Below, piece by piece: positions 8,135 through 16,560 of a stretch of DNA of 64,000 bases. A model generated the notes under the pieces. The model saw nothing but the letters and a program-made list of their open reading frames with translations. It did not search any database and was not told where the DNA came from. Position 1 is the first letter of the stretch. Each line of letters starts with the position of its first letter. The position numbers and the translations under genes are program-made. Origin of the DNA: an uncultured Alsobacter sp. (GTDB lineage: Bacteria; Pseudomonadota; Alphaproteobacteria; Rhizobiales; Beijerinckiaceae); the NCBI RefSeq assembly GCF_945952055.1, contig NZ_CAMFHB010000006.1, positions 1-64,000 of the forward strand, in the 5' to 3' direction.

Positions 8135-8958
8135 TGGCGGTCGTCGCGCTGCGCGAGGCCGTGGACGTCAGCGTCTTCGGCGGCAAGGCCGTCCAGCTCG
8201 GCACCGCGCTGCGGGCCGACCTGCCGGTGCCCGACGGCCATGCGATCGCGGCTCCCGCGGTCGAGGCTATCGTGAGAGGGGACCGGTCGCTCGAGGACCG
8301 GTTCCTGCAGGTGGCCTGCGCCATGGACGGCCCGGTCGCGGTGCGATCCTCGGCCATCGGCGAGGATTCCGCCGAGGCGAGCTTTGCCGGCCAGCACGCG
8401 ACGAAGCTCGCCGTCCGCGGTGCCGAGGCGGCACTCGCCGCGCTGCGCGAGGTGTGGGAATCGGGGCGCACCGAGTCCGCGCTCGCCTATCGCCGCCGCA
8501 TCGGGGCCGGGGAGGAACCGCAGGTCGCGGTCGTGCTGCAGCGGCTGGTGCCCGCCGACGTCTCCGGCGTGCTCTTCACCTGCGATCCCGTCACGGGGGC
8601 CGATGAGATCGTCATCGAGGCGGGATGGGGCTTGGGCGAGGGCGTCGTGCAGGGGCTGGTCGTTCCCGATCGTTTCCGCATGTCCCTGGACGGTCAGGTC
8701 AAGGAACGCACGCCCGGCATGAAACCCACGGCCGTGCGCATGGCCGAGGACGGCGGCACGACGACCGAGACCCTGCCGGCGCCCCTCGCGCGGCGCCTCT
8801 GCCTTGGGTATCCCGAACTGCGCAAGCTCCACGCGCTCGCGATGCGGTGCGATGCGGTCTACGGCGCCGGCCCGCACGACATCGAGTGGGCGATCCAGGA
8901 CGGCACGCTGTTCCTGCTGCAGCGCCGCCCGGTCACGCGGCGCGGTGGAGTGGGGTAG
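8134..8958 (+). CDS. Stand-alone ATP-grasp (PPDK N-terminal type) subunit
   Basis: A 274-residue protein consisting only of the ATP-binding domain of PEP synthase/PPDK/rifampicin phosphotransferase. Visible motifs are FGGKAVQLG near the start, VAVRSSAIGEDSAEASFAGQ at about 65-85, SGVLFTCDPVTG, a GWGLGEGVVQG loop, and DIEWAIQDGTLFLLQRRPVT at the end. All core landmarks are present, so it should bind ATP and pass a phosphoryl group to a His on the partner upstream. Its start overlaps the upstream stop codon (TGATG), which argues for coupled translation. The split, inverted order is unusual: single-chain relatives place the ATP-grasp first. Confidence 0.8.
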   Translation: MAVVALREAVDVSVFGGKAVQLGTALRADLPVPDGHAIAAPAVEAIVRGDRSLEDRFLQVACAMDGPVAVRSSAIGEDSAEASFAGQHATKLAVRGAEAALAALREVWESGRTESALAYRRRIGAGEEPQVAVVLQRLVPADVSGVLFTCDPVTGADEIVIEAGWGLGEGVVQGLVVPDRFRMSLDGQVKERTPGMKPTAVRMAEDGGTTTETLPAPLARRLCLGYPELRKLHALAMRCDAVYGAGPHDIEWAIQDGTLFLLQRRPVTRRGGVG

Positions 8959-8982
8959 GGGCATAACCGTGCCGACGCTCTC

Positions 8983-9750
8983 CTAGCCCGGCCGGTCTTC
9001 CCCGTAGGCGTCGCTCGCCTGCAGGAGCTTCGCCGTATAGGGGTGCCGCGCGATGCCGGCCGCGAGGTCGTCGGTGGCGATCTCCTCCACCAGGACGCCA
9101 CCGGCCATCACGGCCGAGCGGGCGCACATGTGGGCGATGACTCCGAGGTCGTGGCTGACCAGCAGGAAGGTGAGCCCGCGCCGGTCGCGCAGGTCGCTGA
9201 GCAGGTTCAGGATTTCGGCCTGCACGGAGACGTCGAGGGCCGAGGTCGGCTCGTCGAGGAGAAGGATCTCCGGGTCGAGCATCAGGGCGCGGGCGATGGC
9301 CACGCGCTGGCGCTGGCCGCCGGAGAGCTGGTGCGGATAGCGCCAGCGGTGGACGGCGCCGAGCCCCACGGCCTCCAGTGCCCTGGTGGCCCGCGCCTCG
9401 CCGTCGGCCAGACGGTGGATGCGGGCGGGCTCCATGAGCTGCGACCAGATGGTCTGGCGCGGGTGCAGCGAGCCGTAGGGATCCTGGAACACCATCTGGC
9501 AGCGCCGGCAGAAGGCGGCGTCGCGCGTCGTGCCGAGGGGCACGCCGCCGAGGTGCACGGTCCCGGCGGAGATCGGCGCGAGCCCCGCGATGGCGCGCAG
9601 GATGGTGGACTTGCCCGAGCCGGACTCGCCGACGAGCCCGAAGGTTTCGCCGGGCTGCACCGAAAAGCTCACATCGTCCACGGCGCGGCGGGCATCGGCG
9701 TCCTCGCCGTAGCGCACCACCAGTCCCTCGACCTCGATCAGCGCGGCCAT
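8983..9750 (-). CDS. Peptide/nickel-type ABC transporter ATPase, DppF-like
   Basis: A 255-residue nucleotide-binding subunit of a peptide/opine/nickel-type importer. Walker A is GESGSGKST near residue 41, the signature LSGGQRQRVAIARAL, and Walker B ILLLDEPTSALD. DPYGSLHPRQT is typical of the F-type ATPase. It is the last gene of a five-gene leftward operon (binding protein, two permeases, two ATPases), four bases after its partner ATPase. It ends 24 bp from the convergent ATP-grasp gene with no clear terminator between. The substrate is not evident. Confidence 0.9.
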   Translation of the reverse strand: MAALIEVEGLVVRYGEDADARRAVDDVSFSVQPGETFGLVGESGSGKSTILRAIAGLAPISAGTVHLGGVPLGTTRDAAFCRRCQMVFQDPYGSLHPRQTIWSQLMEPARIHRLADGEARATRALEAVGLGAVHRWRYPHQLSGGQRQRVAIARALMLDPEILLLDEPTSALDVSVQAEILNLLSDLRDRRGLTFLLVSHDLGVIAHMCARSAVMAGGVLVEEIATDDLAAGIARHPYTAKLLQASDAYGEDRPG

Positions 9751-9754
9751 GGGC

Positions 9755-10585
9755 TCACCAGTTCGGATCGCGCTGCATCGTGGGCAGGCGCGGGCGGCGG
9801 GCGTGGATGCGCGGCAGCGCCTCCAGCAGGCCGCGGGTGTAGGGATGCGTCGCCTGGCCGAGATCGCCGGCGGCGAGTTCCTCGACGACGCGGCCGCGAT
9901 ACATGATCAGCACCCGGTCGCAGAACCTGCGGACGAGGTTGAGGTCGTGGCTGATGAAGATGAGGCCGAGACCGCGCGTGGCGACGAGGTCGTCGAGCAG
10001 GGCCAGGATCTCGAGGCGCACGGTAACATCGAGGGCCGAGGTGGGCTCGTCGGCGATGAGGGCCTGCGGCTCGGCGACGAGCATCATGGCGATCATGATG
10101 CGCTGGCCCATGCCGCCCGACATCTCGTGCGGGTACATCCCGAAGACGCGCTCGGGATCGCGGATCTGCACGGTGCGCAGCATGGCGATGGCCCGCTCGC
10201 GCGCCGTCGCGGCGCTCGCCTTCACGTGCAGGCGATAGGCCTCGGCGATCTGCTCGCCCACGGTGACGACCGGGTTCAGCGAGTATTTCGGATCCTGCAT
10301 GATGAAGCCGATGCCGCGACCGCGGATCTCCTCCATGCGGCGCTCGGAGGCTTTCTGCAGGTCTTCGCCGGCGAAGGCGATGCGGCTCGCCGACAGGCGC
10401 GCGCCGGCCGGCAGGAGCCGCATGATCGAGCGCCCGGTGAGGCTCTTGCCCGAACCCGACTCGCCGACGATGCCGAGCTTCTCGCGGCCGAGGTCGAAGG
10501 AGATGCCGCGCACCACCTCGATCGGTCCCGACGCGCCGCCGAAGGCGACGCGCAGGTCCTTCACGCTGATGAGGGGCTCGGCCAT
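9755..10585 (-). CDS. Peptide/nickel-type ABC transporter ATPase, DppD-like
   Basis: A 276-residue ATPase forming a heterodimer with the DppF-like subunit. Walker A (GESGSGKSL), Walker B with DEPTSALD and the switch His (LIFISHDLN) are present. The signature reads MSGGMGQR rather than SGGQxQR, as seen in many D-type subunits. The chain is shorter than typical DppD because it lacks the Cys-containing C-terminal oligopeptide domain, ending at PTMQRDPNW. It sits between the permease and the second ATPase in the operon, three bases after the permease stop. Confidence 0.9.
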   Translation of the reverse strand: MAEPLISVKDLRVAFGGASGPIEVVRGISFDLGREKLGIVGESGSGKSLTGRSIMRLLPAGARLSASRIAFAGEDLQKASERRMEEIRGRGIGFIMQDPKYSLNPVVTVGEQIAEAYRLHVKASAATARERAIAMLRTVQIRDPERVFGMYPHEMSGGMGQRIMIAMMLVAEPQALIADEPTSALDVTVRLEILALLDDLVATRGLGLIFISHDLNLVRRFCDRVLIMYRGRVVEELAAGDLGQATHPYTRGLLEALPRIHARRPRLPTMQRDPNW

Positions 10586-10588
10586 CGC

Positions 10589-11485
10589 TCAGCCCTGCCG
10601 CGGGTCGAGGGCGTCGCGCAGCGCGTCGCCGACGAGGTTGAAGGCGAGGCTGACGACGAGGATCGCGACGCCCGGGAAGGTGACGACCCACCAGCTGTCC
10701 AGCATGAAGCGGCGGCCGGTCGAGACCATGGCGCCCCATTCCGGTGTCGGCGGCTGGGCGCCGAGGCCGAGGAAGCCGAGGCCCGCGGCGGTGAGGATGA
10801 TGCTCGCCATGTTGAGCGTCACGCGCACCACGACCGAGGGCAGGCACAGCGGCGTGACGTGGCGCAGCACGATCCGGGCGGGCGAGGCGCCCAGCAGGCG
10901 CACCGCGGCGATGTAGTCGCTGTTGCGCAGGCTCAGCGTCTCGGCCCGCGCCAGGCGCGCGATGGGCGGCCACTGGGTGAGCGCGATGGCGAGGATGGCG
11001 TTCTCCAGGCTGGGGCCCAGCGCCGCGACGAAGGCGAGCGCCAGGATGAGGCTGGGGAAGGCGAGGAAGAGATCGGTGACGCGCATGAGCACCGCGTCCG
11101 CCCAGCCGCCGGCGTAGCCAGCCACGCAGCCGACCGCGAGCCCGATGGGGGCCACGACGATGCTGACGATGGCGATGATCGACAGCGTGATGCGGCTGCC
11201 CCAGACGAGCCGGCTCCAGATGTCCCGGCCGAGTTCGTCGGTGCCGAGCCAGTGGGCGGCGGACGGCGCCATCAGGCGCGCGGCGAGATTCTGGTCGTTC
11301 GGCGGATGCGTCGCGATCCAGGGCGCGAAAAGCGCCGTGCCCACGAGCAGGAGGACGACCGCGAGCCCGATGAGCCCGAGCGGGTTGGAGGCGAAGCGGC
11401 GCCAGGCCCGCCAGGCGTTCTGCGCCACGGCCTGGCCGCGCGTGGCCGCGACGTCGTCATTGAGCCAGGCGGCGAGCGCGCTCAT
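10589..11485 (-). CDS. Peptide/nickel-type ABC transporter permease, DppC-like
   Basis: A 298-residue inner-membrane permease with an N-terminal segment, a first helix and a periplasmic loop containing the family marker HWLGTDELGRDIWSRL, then a five-helix core. The EAA loop that contacts the ATPases reads AVRLLGASPARIVLRHVTPLC. FLGLGAQPPTPEWGAM and the ending GDALRDALDPR are hallmarks of DppC. The ATG at 11485 overlaps the DppB-like stop by four bases, which fixes the start; the much longer open frame upstream is an artefact of GC-rich sequence. Confidence 0.92.
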   Translation of the reverse strand: MSALAAWLNDDVAATRGQAVAQNAWRAWRRFASNPLGLIGLAVVLLLVGTALFAPWIATHPPNDQNLAARLMAPSAAHWLGTDELGRDIWSRLVWGSRITLSIIAIVSIVVAPIGLAVGCVAGYAGGWADAVLMRVTDLFLAFPSLILALAFVAALGPSLENAILAIALTQWPPIARLARAETLSLRNSDYIAAVRLLGASPARIVLRHVTPLCLPSVVVRVTLNMASIILTAAGLGFLGLGAQPPTPEWGAMVSTGRRFMLDSWWVVTFPGVAILVVSLAFNLVGDALRDALDPRQG

Positions 11486-12549
11486 CGCGTCCTCGGGTCG
11501 AGCAGGCGGTAGAGCATGTCCGAGAGCAGGTTCAGGCCGATGAACAGGCAGCCGATGATGAGGGTGCAGGCGACGACGACGTTCATGTCGCCGATGACCA
11601 GCGCGCTGGTGAGGTATTGCCCGAACCCCGGCCAGCCGAACACCGTCTCGGTGAGGACCGCGCCCTCCAGGAGGCCGCCATAGGACAGCGCGACGATGGT
11701 GACGACCTGCACGCGGATGTTCTTGAAGGCGTGGCCCCAGATCACGCGGCTGCGCGGCGCGCCCTTGGCGCGGGCCGCGACCACGTATTCCTGCGACAGC
11801 TGCTCCAGCATGAAGCTGCGGGTCATGCGGCTGATGTAAGCGATCGAGGAATAGGCCAGCACGGAGGCCGGCAGCACGATGTGGCGGAAGGCGCTCCAGA
11901 ACACGTCCATGTCGCCGGCCAGAAGCGAGTCGACCAGGAGCAGCCCCGTCACGTTGGGCACCATGTCGACGTAGAACAGCTCGACGCGGCCCGAGCCGCC
12001 CACCCAGTCGAGCTTGGCGTAGAAGATGATGAGCCCGACCATGCCGAGCCAGAAGATCGGCGTCGAATGACCCATCAGCGACAGGATGCGCACGACGTGG
12101 TCGGCGAGACGGCCGCGGTTCACCGCCGCGAAGACGCCGAGCGGCACTCCGATGCCTGCCCCCAGCACGATGGTGACCGTGGCGAGCTCGATGGTGGCGG
12201 GCAGCACGCGGCCGATGTCCTCGACCACGGGACGGCCGGTCAGCAGCGTCTTGCCGAAATTGCCGTGGGCCAGCTGGGTGAGGAAGATCCAGAACTGCTC
12301 GAGGATCGGCTTGTCGAGGCCGAGCTCGGCCTTCACCTTCATGTAGGTGGCGTTGTCGGCGTCGGCGCCGACGACCGCGAGGACGGGATCGACCGGCAGC
12401 AGCCGGCCGATGACGAAGGTCAGCAGCACGAGCAGGAACAGCGTGACCAGCGCGCTGCCGACCGTGCCAGCGCCCCGGCGCAGGCGGCGCCAGGGCAGCA
12501 GGGTCGGCGAAGGGGCGCGGGCGGTCCCGGCAGGGGCGTCGACGGCCAT
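11482..12549 (-). CDS. Peptide/nickel-type ABC transporter permease, DppB-like
   Basis: A 355-residue permease. A Pro/Ala-rich N-terminal tail of ~28 residues precedes the first helix; the following periplasmic region contains ELGLDKPILEQFWIF. The EAA loop is VVAARAKGAPRSRVIWGHAFKN, and the end LNLLSDMLYRLLDPRTR is diagnostic for DppB-type subunits. It follows the binding-protein gene by three bases and overlaps the next permease. The N-terminus is slightly longer than usual, so an internal start is possible. Confidence 0.9.
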   Translation of the reverse strand: MAVDAPAGTARAPSPTLLPWRRLRRGAGTVGSALVTLFLLVLLTFVIGRLLPVDPVLAVVGADADNATYMKVKAELGLDKPILEQFWIFLTQLAHGNFGKTLLTGRPVVEDIGRVLPATIELATVTIVLGAGIGVPLGVFAAVNRGRLADHVVRILSLMGHSTPIFWLGMVGLIIFYAKLDWVGGSGRVELFYVDMVPNVTGLLLVDSLLAGDMDVFWSAFRHIVLPASVLAYSSIAYISRMTRSFMLEQLSQEYVVAARAKGAPRSRVIWGHAFKNIRVQVVTIVALSYGGLLEGAVLTETVFGWPGFGQYLTSALVIGDMNVVVACTLIIGCLFIGLNLLSDMLYRLLDPRTR

Positions 12550-12552
12550 GCC

Positions 12553-14163
12553 TCAGTCGGTCTTGTCCACGACGTCCCAGCGCACCATCCAGGTGGCGTC
12601 GCCGACGTAGTTCTGGACGCGCTTCAGCTTGGCGTAGGGATCGACGCGCTGCGACACCGGGATGACGGAGGGCACCGCCTCCTCGCTCTTCTTGACCACC
12701 TCGGCATAGAGCTTGGCGCGCTTGGCCTCGTCGGTGATCGAGGCGGCCTCGTCCATGAGCTTGGTCACCTCCGGCACGTACCAGCTGCTGCGCCAGGCGA
12801 GCAGGTTGGAGAGCTTGGCGGCGTCCGTGTTGTCGGGGTTGTAGACGTGCGTGCGCAGCCAGCCGTCGGGGTCCGCCTGCACCGCGGACGAGGACCGGCC
12901 GAGGCCCGACTCGAACTGCCGGTTGCGCATCGGCCCGTAGGTCTGGTCGCCGTTGCCGGCGCGGATGTCGAGCTGGATGCCGGCCTTGGCGAGGCTCGCC
13001 TGGATGGCGGTCGAGATCTCGGCGTAGGGCGGCGAGGACAGCGTCAGGAAGGTCTTCTTGAAGCCGTTCGGGTAGCCCGCGGCGGCGAGGCCCGCCTTGC
13101 ACTTGTCGAGGTTGTACTCGTTGCCGACGCCCTCGACATAGCCGGGGATGCCCTTGGGGATGTAGCTCACGGCGGGCAGGCCGTAGTTCTGCATCAGGTT
13201 CTTGTTGACGCCGTCATAGTCGATGCAATAGCGGATCGCCTTGCGCACCTCCGGCTTGGCGAAGTCCGGGTCCTTCAGGCTCATGATGACGAAGTAGTAG
13301 CCCGCGCCCGGGATCTTATCGATCGCGATGTTCGGGTTCGAGGCCAGCCCGTCGATGTCGGCCGAGGAGAGCTGGATGCCGACGTCGAGGTCGCCCTTCT
13401 CCAGCTGCAGGCGCTGCGTCTGCGACTCGGGCAGATGGCGCACGACGACGCGCTTCATCTTCGCCGCGCCGTGCCAGTAACCGTCGAAGCGGTCCATCAG
13501 CACGATGTCATTGGGGTTCCAGCGCACCAGCGAGAAGGGACCCGATCCGGCCGAGTTCGACGCGAGCCAGCCGCGACCCATGTCGCCGTCCTTCTCGTTC
13601 TTGAGGACGGTCTCCTTGTCGAGCACCGCGCCGACGGCGCGCGCGATCGTGTAGAGCTTCAGCTTCGGCGCGATCGGCATGGCCGGGTCCATGACGAAGG
13701 TGTCGGTGCCCTCCGCCCGGAACTTCTCGTCGACGTTCTTGGCCGTGTAGCCCCACTCGGTGAAATAGGCGGCGCCCAGGAGACCGAGCTTCACGGCACG
13801 GCGGAACGACCACACCACGTCCTCGATGGTGACCGCGCGGCCGGAATGGAACTTCGCACCCTGCTTCAGCTTGAACTTGATGGTCCCGTCGGGAAGCTCC
13901 TCCCAGGAGGTCGCGAGCCACGGCAGGATCTTGGCCGGGTCCTTCGGGTCGGTGCTGATCAGCGTGTCGTAGACGTTGGCCAGGATGTGGTGGGACTCGT
14001 AGGAGTTCATGTTGTGGGGATCGAGGCTCGTGAGGTTGGCCATGTTCATGCCAACGATGAGCTGATCCTTGGGGGTCTTGGCCTGGACCGGTGTCCAGAC
14101 CAGGGCTGCCGCCATCGCCGCGCCTGCCGACGCGGCAAGCCAACCATGTCCTCGTCTCGCCAT
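12553..14163 (-). CDS. Extracellular solute-binding protein, family 5
   Basis: A 536-residue periplasmic binding protein that would deliver substrate to the DppBC-like permease. It begins with a signal peptide (about residues 1-28, AALVWTPVQA then mature KTPKD). The body shows family-5 landmarks: SLDPHNMNSYESHHILANVYDTL near residue 48, an LKQGAKFHSGRAVTIEDVVWSF block and FNPND-like repeats. It is the first gene of the operon. Ligands of family 5 range from peptides to opines, sugars and metals; nothing here discriminates between them. A GntR-type site lies about 35 bp upstream. Confidence 0.9.
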   Translation of the reverse strand: MARRGHGWLAASAGAAMAAALVWTPVQAKTPKDQLIVGMNMANLTSLDPHNMNSYESHHILANVYDTLISTDPKDPAKILPWLATSWEELPDGTIKFKLKQGAKFHSGRAVTIEDVVWSFRRAVKLGLLGAAYFTEWGYTAKNVDEKFRAEGTDTFVMDPAMPIAPKLKLYTIARAVGAVLDKETVLKNEKDGDMGRGWLASNSAGSGPFSLVRWNPNDIVLMDRFDGYWHGAAKMKRVVVRHLPESQTQRLQLEKGDLDVGIQLSSADIDGLASNPNIAIDKIPGAGYYFVIMSLKDPDFAKPEVRKAIRYCIDYDGVNKNLMQNYGLPAVSYIPKGIPGYVEGVGNEYNLDKCKAGLAAAGYPNGFKKTFLTLSSPPYAEISTAIQASLAKAGIQLDIRAGNGDQTYGPMRNRQFESGLGRSSSAVQADPDGWLRTHVYNPDNTDAAKLSNLLAWRSSWYVPEVTKLMDEAASITDEAKRAKLYAEVVKKSEEAVPSVIPVSQRVDPYAKLKRVQNYVGDATWMVRWDVVDKTD

Positions 14164-14197
14164 TCCAGACGTCCTCCGCTTCGTTTGTCGCTTTGAC

Positions 14198-14208
14198 TTG
14201 TACGATAA
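14198..14208. promoter_or_regulatory. Candidate GntR/FadR-type operator
   Basis: TTGTACGATAA differs at one position from the GntR/FadR half-palindrome TNGTNNNACNA. The 13-mer around it (GACTTGTACGATA) matches 12 of 13 bases with one at 30030-30042, in the promoter region of the second peptide-type ABC operon. It lies 35 bp upstream of the first operon's binding-protein start, a sensible operator position. Confidence 0.35.
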
Positions 14209-14244
14209 GCGGACGAATGGTCGCTGGCAATGTGGGCGGGCTCG

Positions 14245-15240
14245 CTAGGTCAGGAACGAGCGCACGAGCCCCCTGTAGCTGCTCCAGGAGCCCTGTGGGA
14301 CGAGGCCGGCCGAAGGGACGAGGTCAGGAGCGATGAGGGCCCACACGAGCGATCCGTGTCGGTTCGCAGGGAAGACGAAGCGCGCCAGGTCGATCTCGTC
14401 GCGCTCGATCTGCTGGATGGCGTCGGCGAGATTCCAGACCAGCATCCGTCCTTCCGCGAGCCCCAGTCGCTCCGGCTCGAGGGTCCCGACGTCCGTGAGG
14501 ATCTGCGCCGAGCGGATCTGCTCGTCCGCGTCGTCGACGAGCAGGAAGCGATAGTCTCCCTGGTCGTTGATGAGCAGGAACCCCGGCGCCGCAGCATCGA
14601 AGTAGTGCTCGCAGAACGGGAATATCCGCGAGATCTGGCCCAACAGAGACCAGAGATCGTGACGCTCGAACAGGCCGCGGCTGGCGGGCTTCAGGATGGC
14701 TTCGAAGCGGGCCGTGCGCTCGAGCGCCTGAGACGTGCCCAGGTCCTCGATCATGCGGGCGAGCTTCGCGATCACGTCGGGGTCGTTCTTTTCGACGTAG
14801 CGGTCGATCGTCCCGTCGTTGAAGGCGGCCACGGCTTCGCCGTCGTTCATGCGCCCGCTCAGAAGGATCGTCTTGACGCCCATCGCGCGGGCCTGGGCGC
14901 AGAAGGTCGTGCCCGGCATCGCCGGCATGACCTGGTCGACGATCGCGACCGTCACCATGGCGAAGCGCGACGCCGTCCGGACGAACCGCTCCAGCGGATC
15001 CCTGCGAAGCGCCACGGCTTCCGCGATGCCGGCATCCTCGGTCGTTCCGACGGCCACGGGGCCACTGCCGACGGCTTCGGCCACCGTATGCAGATGGCGC
15101 AGCGCGGGCCCGGGCGCGGTGAACGCCACGACCGCGCTCGGCTCCAGCGCTTCCGCCAGCGAGCGGACAAACGTCTCGTCGTCGTCGAGGAGGAGGACGG
15201 TGCCCGGCAGGTTCCAGGCGGCGCGGGCGGTCACGCTCAT
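14245..15240 (-). CDS. lqsR: Response regulator of the quorum-sensing locus, LqsR-like
   Basis: A 331-residue protein with an N-terminal receiver domain. The acidic pocket is LLLDDDE at residues 16-22, the likely phospho-acceptor is Asp102 in VAIVDQVMPAMPG, followed by LLSG and a VEKND segment for the conserved Lys. The receiver carries a long insertion (about residues 45-93) not found in simple CheY domains. The C-terminal ~170 residues contain no recognisable helix-turn-helix, as in Legionella LqsR, whose output is not a classic DNA-binding domain. Its start overlaps the kinase stop by four bases, so the two are coupled. Naming rests on synteny plus domain layout. Confidence 0.65.
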   Translation of the reverse strand: MSVTARAAWNLPGTVLLLDDDETFVRSLAEALEPSAVVAFTAPGPALRHLHTVAEAVGSGPVAVGTTEDAGIAEAVALRRDPLERFVRTASRFAMVTVAIVDQVMPAMPGTTFCAQARAMGVKTILLSGRMNDGEAVAAFNDGTIDRYVEKNDPDVIAKLARMIEDLGTSQALERTARFEAILKPASRGLFERHDLWSLLGQISRIFPFCEHYFDAAAPGFLLINDQGDYRFLLVDDADEQIRSAQILTDVGTLEPERLGLAEGRMLVWNLADAIQQIERDEIDLARFVFPANRHGSLVWALIAPDLVPSAGLVPQGSWSSYRGLVRSFLT

Positions 15241-16529
15241 GCCGACACCCTCGGCGGCGGCAGGGTGATCGTGAACTCCGCGAGGGCGCCCGGGCGCGAC
15301 CGGCAGGCGATGTTGCCCCCGAAGGCCCGCGCCACGCGCCGGCAGAACAGCAGGCCGAGGCCCGCCCCGCCCGACGTCTGGCTGGCGAACTCGGTGAACA
15401 GCCGTCCCGCCATCCGGGGATCGATGCCGCCGCCGGAGTCGCGCACGACGATCTGGTTCGCCTGGCCATCGTTGACGAGCCTGATCTCGACCGTGCCGCG
15501 CTGGACGGCTGAAACGGACGTCAGGGCGTTCTTGACGAGGTTCATGAGCGCGTGCACCAGGAGCACGTCGTCCCCCCAGTAGTGGAAGTCGCTCTCGACG
15601 TCGGCCGTGACGAGCGCCCGTTCCTTCGGCGAGAAGGGATAGCGCGCCAGCGCTTCCTCGACGGCCGCACGGGCGGAGTGCCTGTCGAACCGGCCCGGAT
15701 CGATGCGCTCGCTGGTCACATTGCGCAGCAGCGTGTCGATCACGTGGGTCGCCTTGAGGAGATGATGATCGATCCGCGCGAAGACCTGCCGGAGATCCTG
15801 CTCGGCTTGTCCAAGGCCGACAATTCGACGGCTGGCTGTGGCGACGTCGAGCCGCGTGCCCAGCAGGGGCGTGCGCAACTCATGCGCGATGCAACTGGCC
15901 AGCGCGACCGAGCGCACGCGGTTGCTCGCGATGGTTCGGGTCTCGGCCGTCCGGAACAGCAGTCCTCCCGCCACGGCGAACGCCATCACAGGCACGGACG
16001 AGACCCATTCATGGGCCTGTGCGCCCTGGGCCGGATCGAAGGCGTGCAGGCCGAAGGCGGCCGAGACGCCGACGACCAGCATGACGAGATAGTTTCGCAG
16101 CTCGCAAATCCACGCGAGGTAAAGCAATGCACAAACGCAGGATTGTATCCACACTGGCGCTGCGCCGTTTTGCAGCATCATGTAGAAGAAGAAGAATGGC
16201 AAATTGAAAACGATGCAAACATACGTCACATAATAGAAGAATTCACTTCGTTCTTGTCTCTTTTCCAGAAAAAGACACGTGGCCACGAGTGCTGCGCACA
16301 TGATGCGCAGGGGTGCGGATTCGTATGATTGCGGAAATACATCCGACCATATGAAATAATAGGCGAGGTGGCCAAATATGGCGAATACGCCAATGGTTCT
16401 CAATTTGGTGATCGTGTCGTCTATACTTTCCTTGAATTGCAGCCAGAACGCAAATTTCTGTGCATTCCAAAGATGACGGGGCGCGCCGCTCCAGTTTTCC
16501 GCGGCTAGTATCGAGGTCGTAGGAAGCAT
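15237..16529 (-). CDS. lqsS: Membrane sensor histidine kinase, LqsS/CqsS-like
   Basis: About 430 residues: six predicted transmembrane helices in the first ~195 residues with very short loops, then a HisKA domain (phospho-His near 216 in SCIAHELRTP) and an HATPase domain with N-box HALMNLVKNAL, D-box RDSGGGIDP and G-box GGAGLGLLF. A compact multi-helix sensor lacking a periplasmic domain is the layout of CqsS and LqsS, receptors for alpha-hydroxyketones. No receiver is fused, as in LqsS and unlike CqsS. I favour the ATG at 16529; the frame runs to a TTG at 16568 without a ribosome site. The membrane part is visibly more AT-rich than its neighbours. Confidence 0.68.
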   Translation of the reverse strand: MLPTTSILAAENWSGAPRHLWNAQKFAFWLQFKESIDDTITKLRTIGVFAIFGHLAYYFIWSDVFPQSYESAPLRIMCAALVATCLFLEKRQERSEFFYYVTYVCIVFNLPFFFFYMMLQNGAAPVWIQSCVCALLYLAWICELRNYLVMLVVGVSAAFGLHAFDPAQGAQAHEWVSSVPVMAFAVAGGLLFRTAETRTIASNRVRSVALASCIAHELRTPLLGTRLDVATASRRIVGLGQAEQDLRQVFARIDHHLLKATHVIDTLLRNVTSERIDPGRFDRHSARAAVEEALARYPFSPKERALVTADVESDFHYWGDDVLLVHALMNLVKNALTSVSAVQRGTVEIRLVNDGQANQIVVRDSGGGIDPRMAGRLFTEFASQTSGGAGLGLLFCRRVARAFGGNIACRSRPGALAEFTITLPPPRVSA

Positions 16530-16560
16530 TTTGGCTTCTGATCTACCGAGGAACATTGCC

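Noticed and set aside
10589..13102. A long frame that would fuse an N-terminal extension to the DppC-like permease
   Set aside because: Everything upstream of the ATG at 11485 is an out-of-frame reading of dppB and the binding-protein gene; the four-base overlap at 11482-11485 fixes the true start.
11617..14196. A very long + strand open frame (~860 codons) opposite the binding-protein and permease genes
   Set aside because: It is antisense to clearly conserved transporter genes. Its translation is Arg/His/Gly/Val/Asp-rich with no domain, as expected for GC-rich antisense frames.
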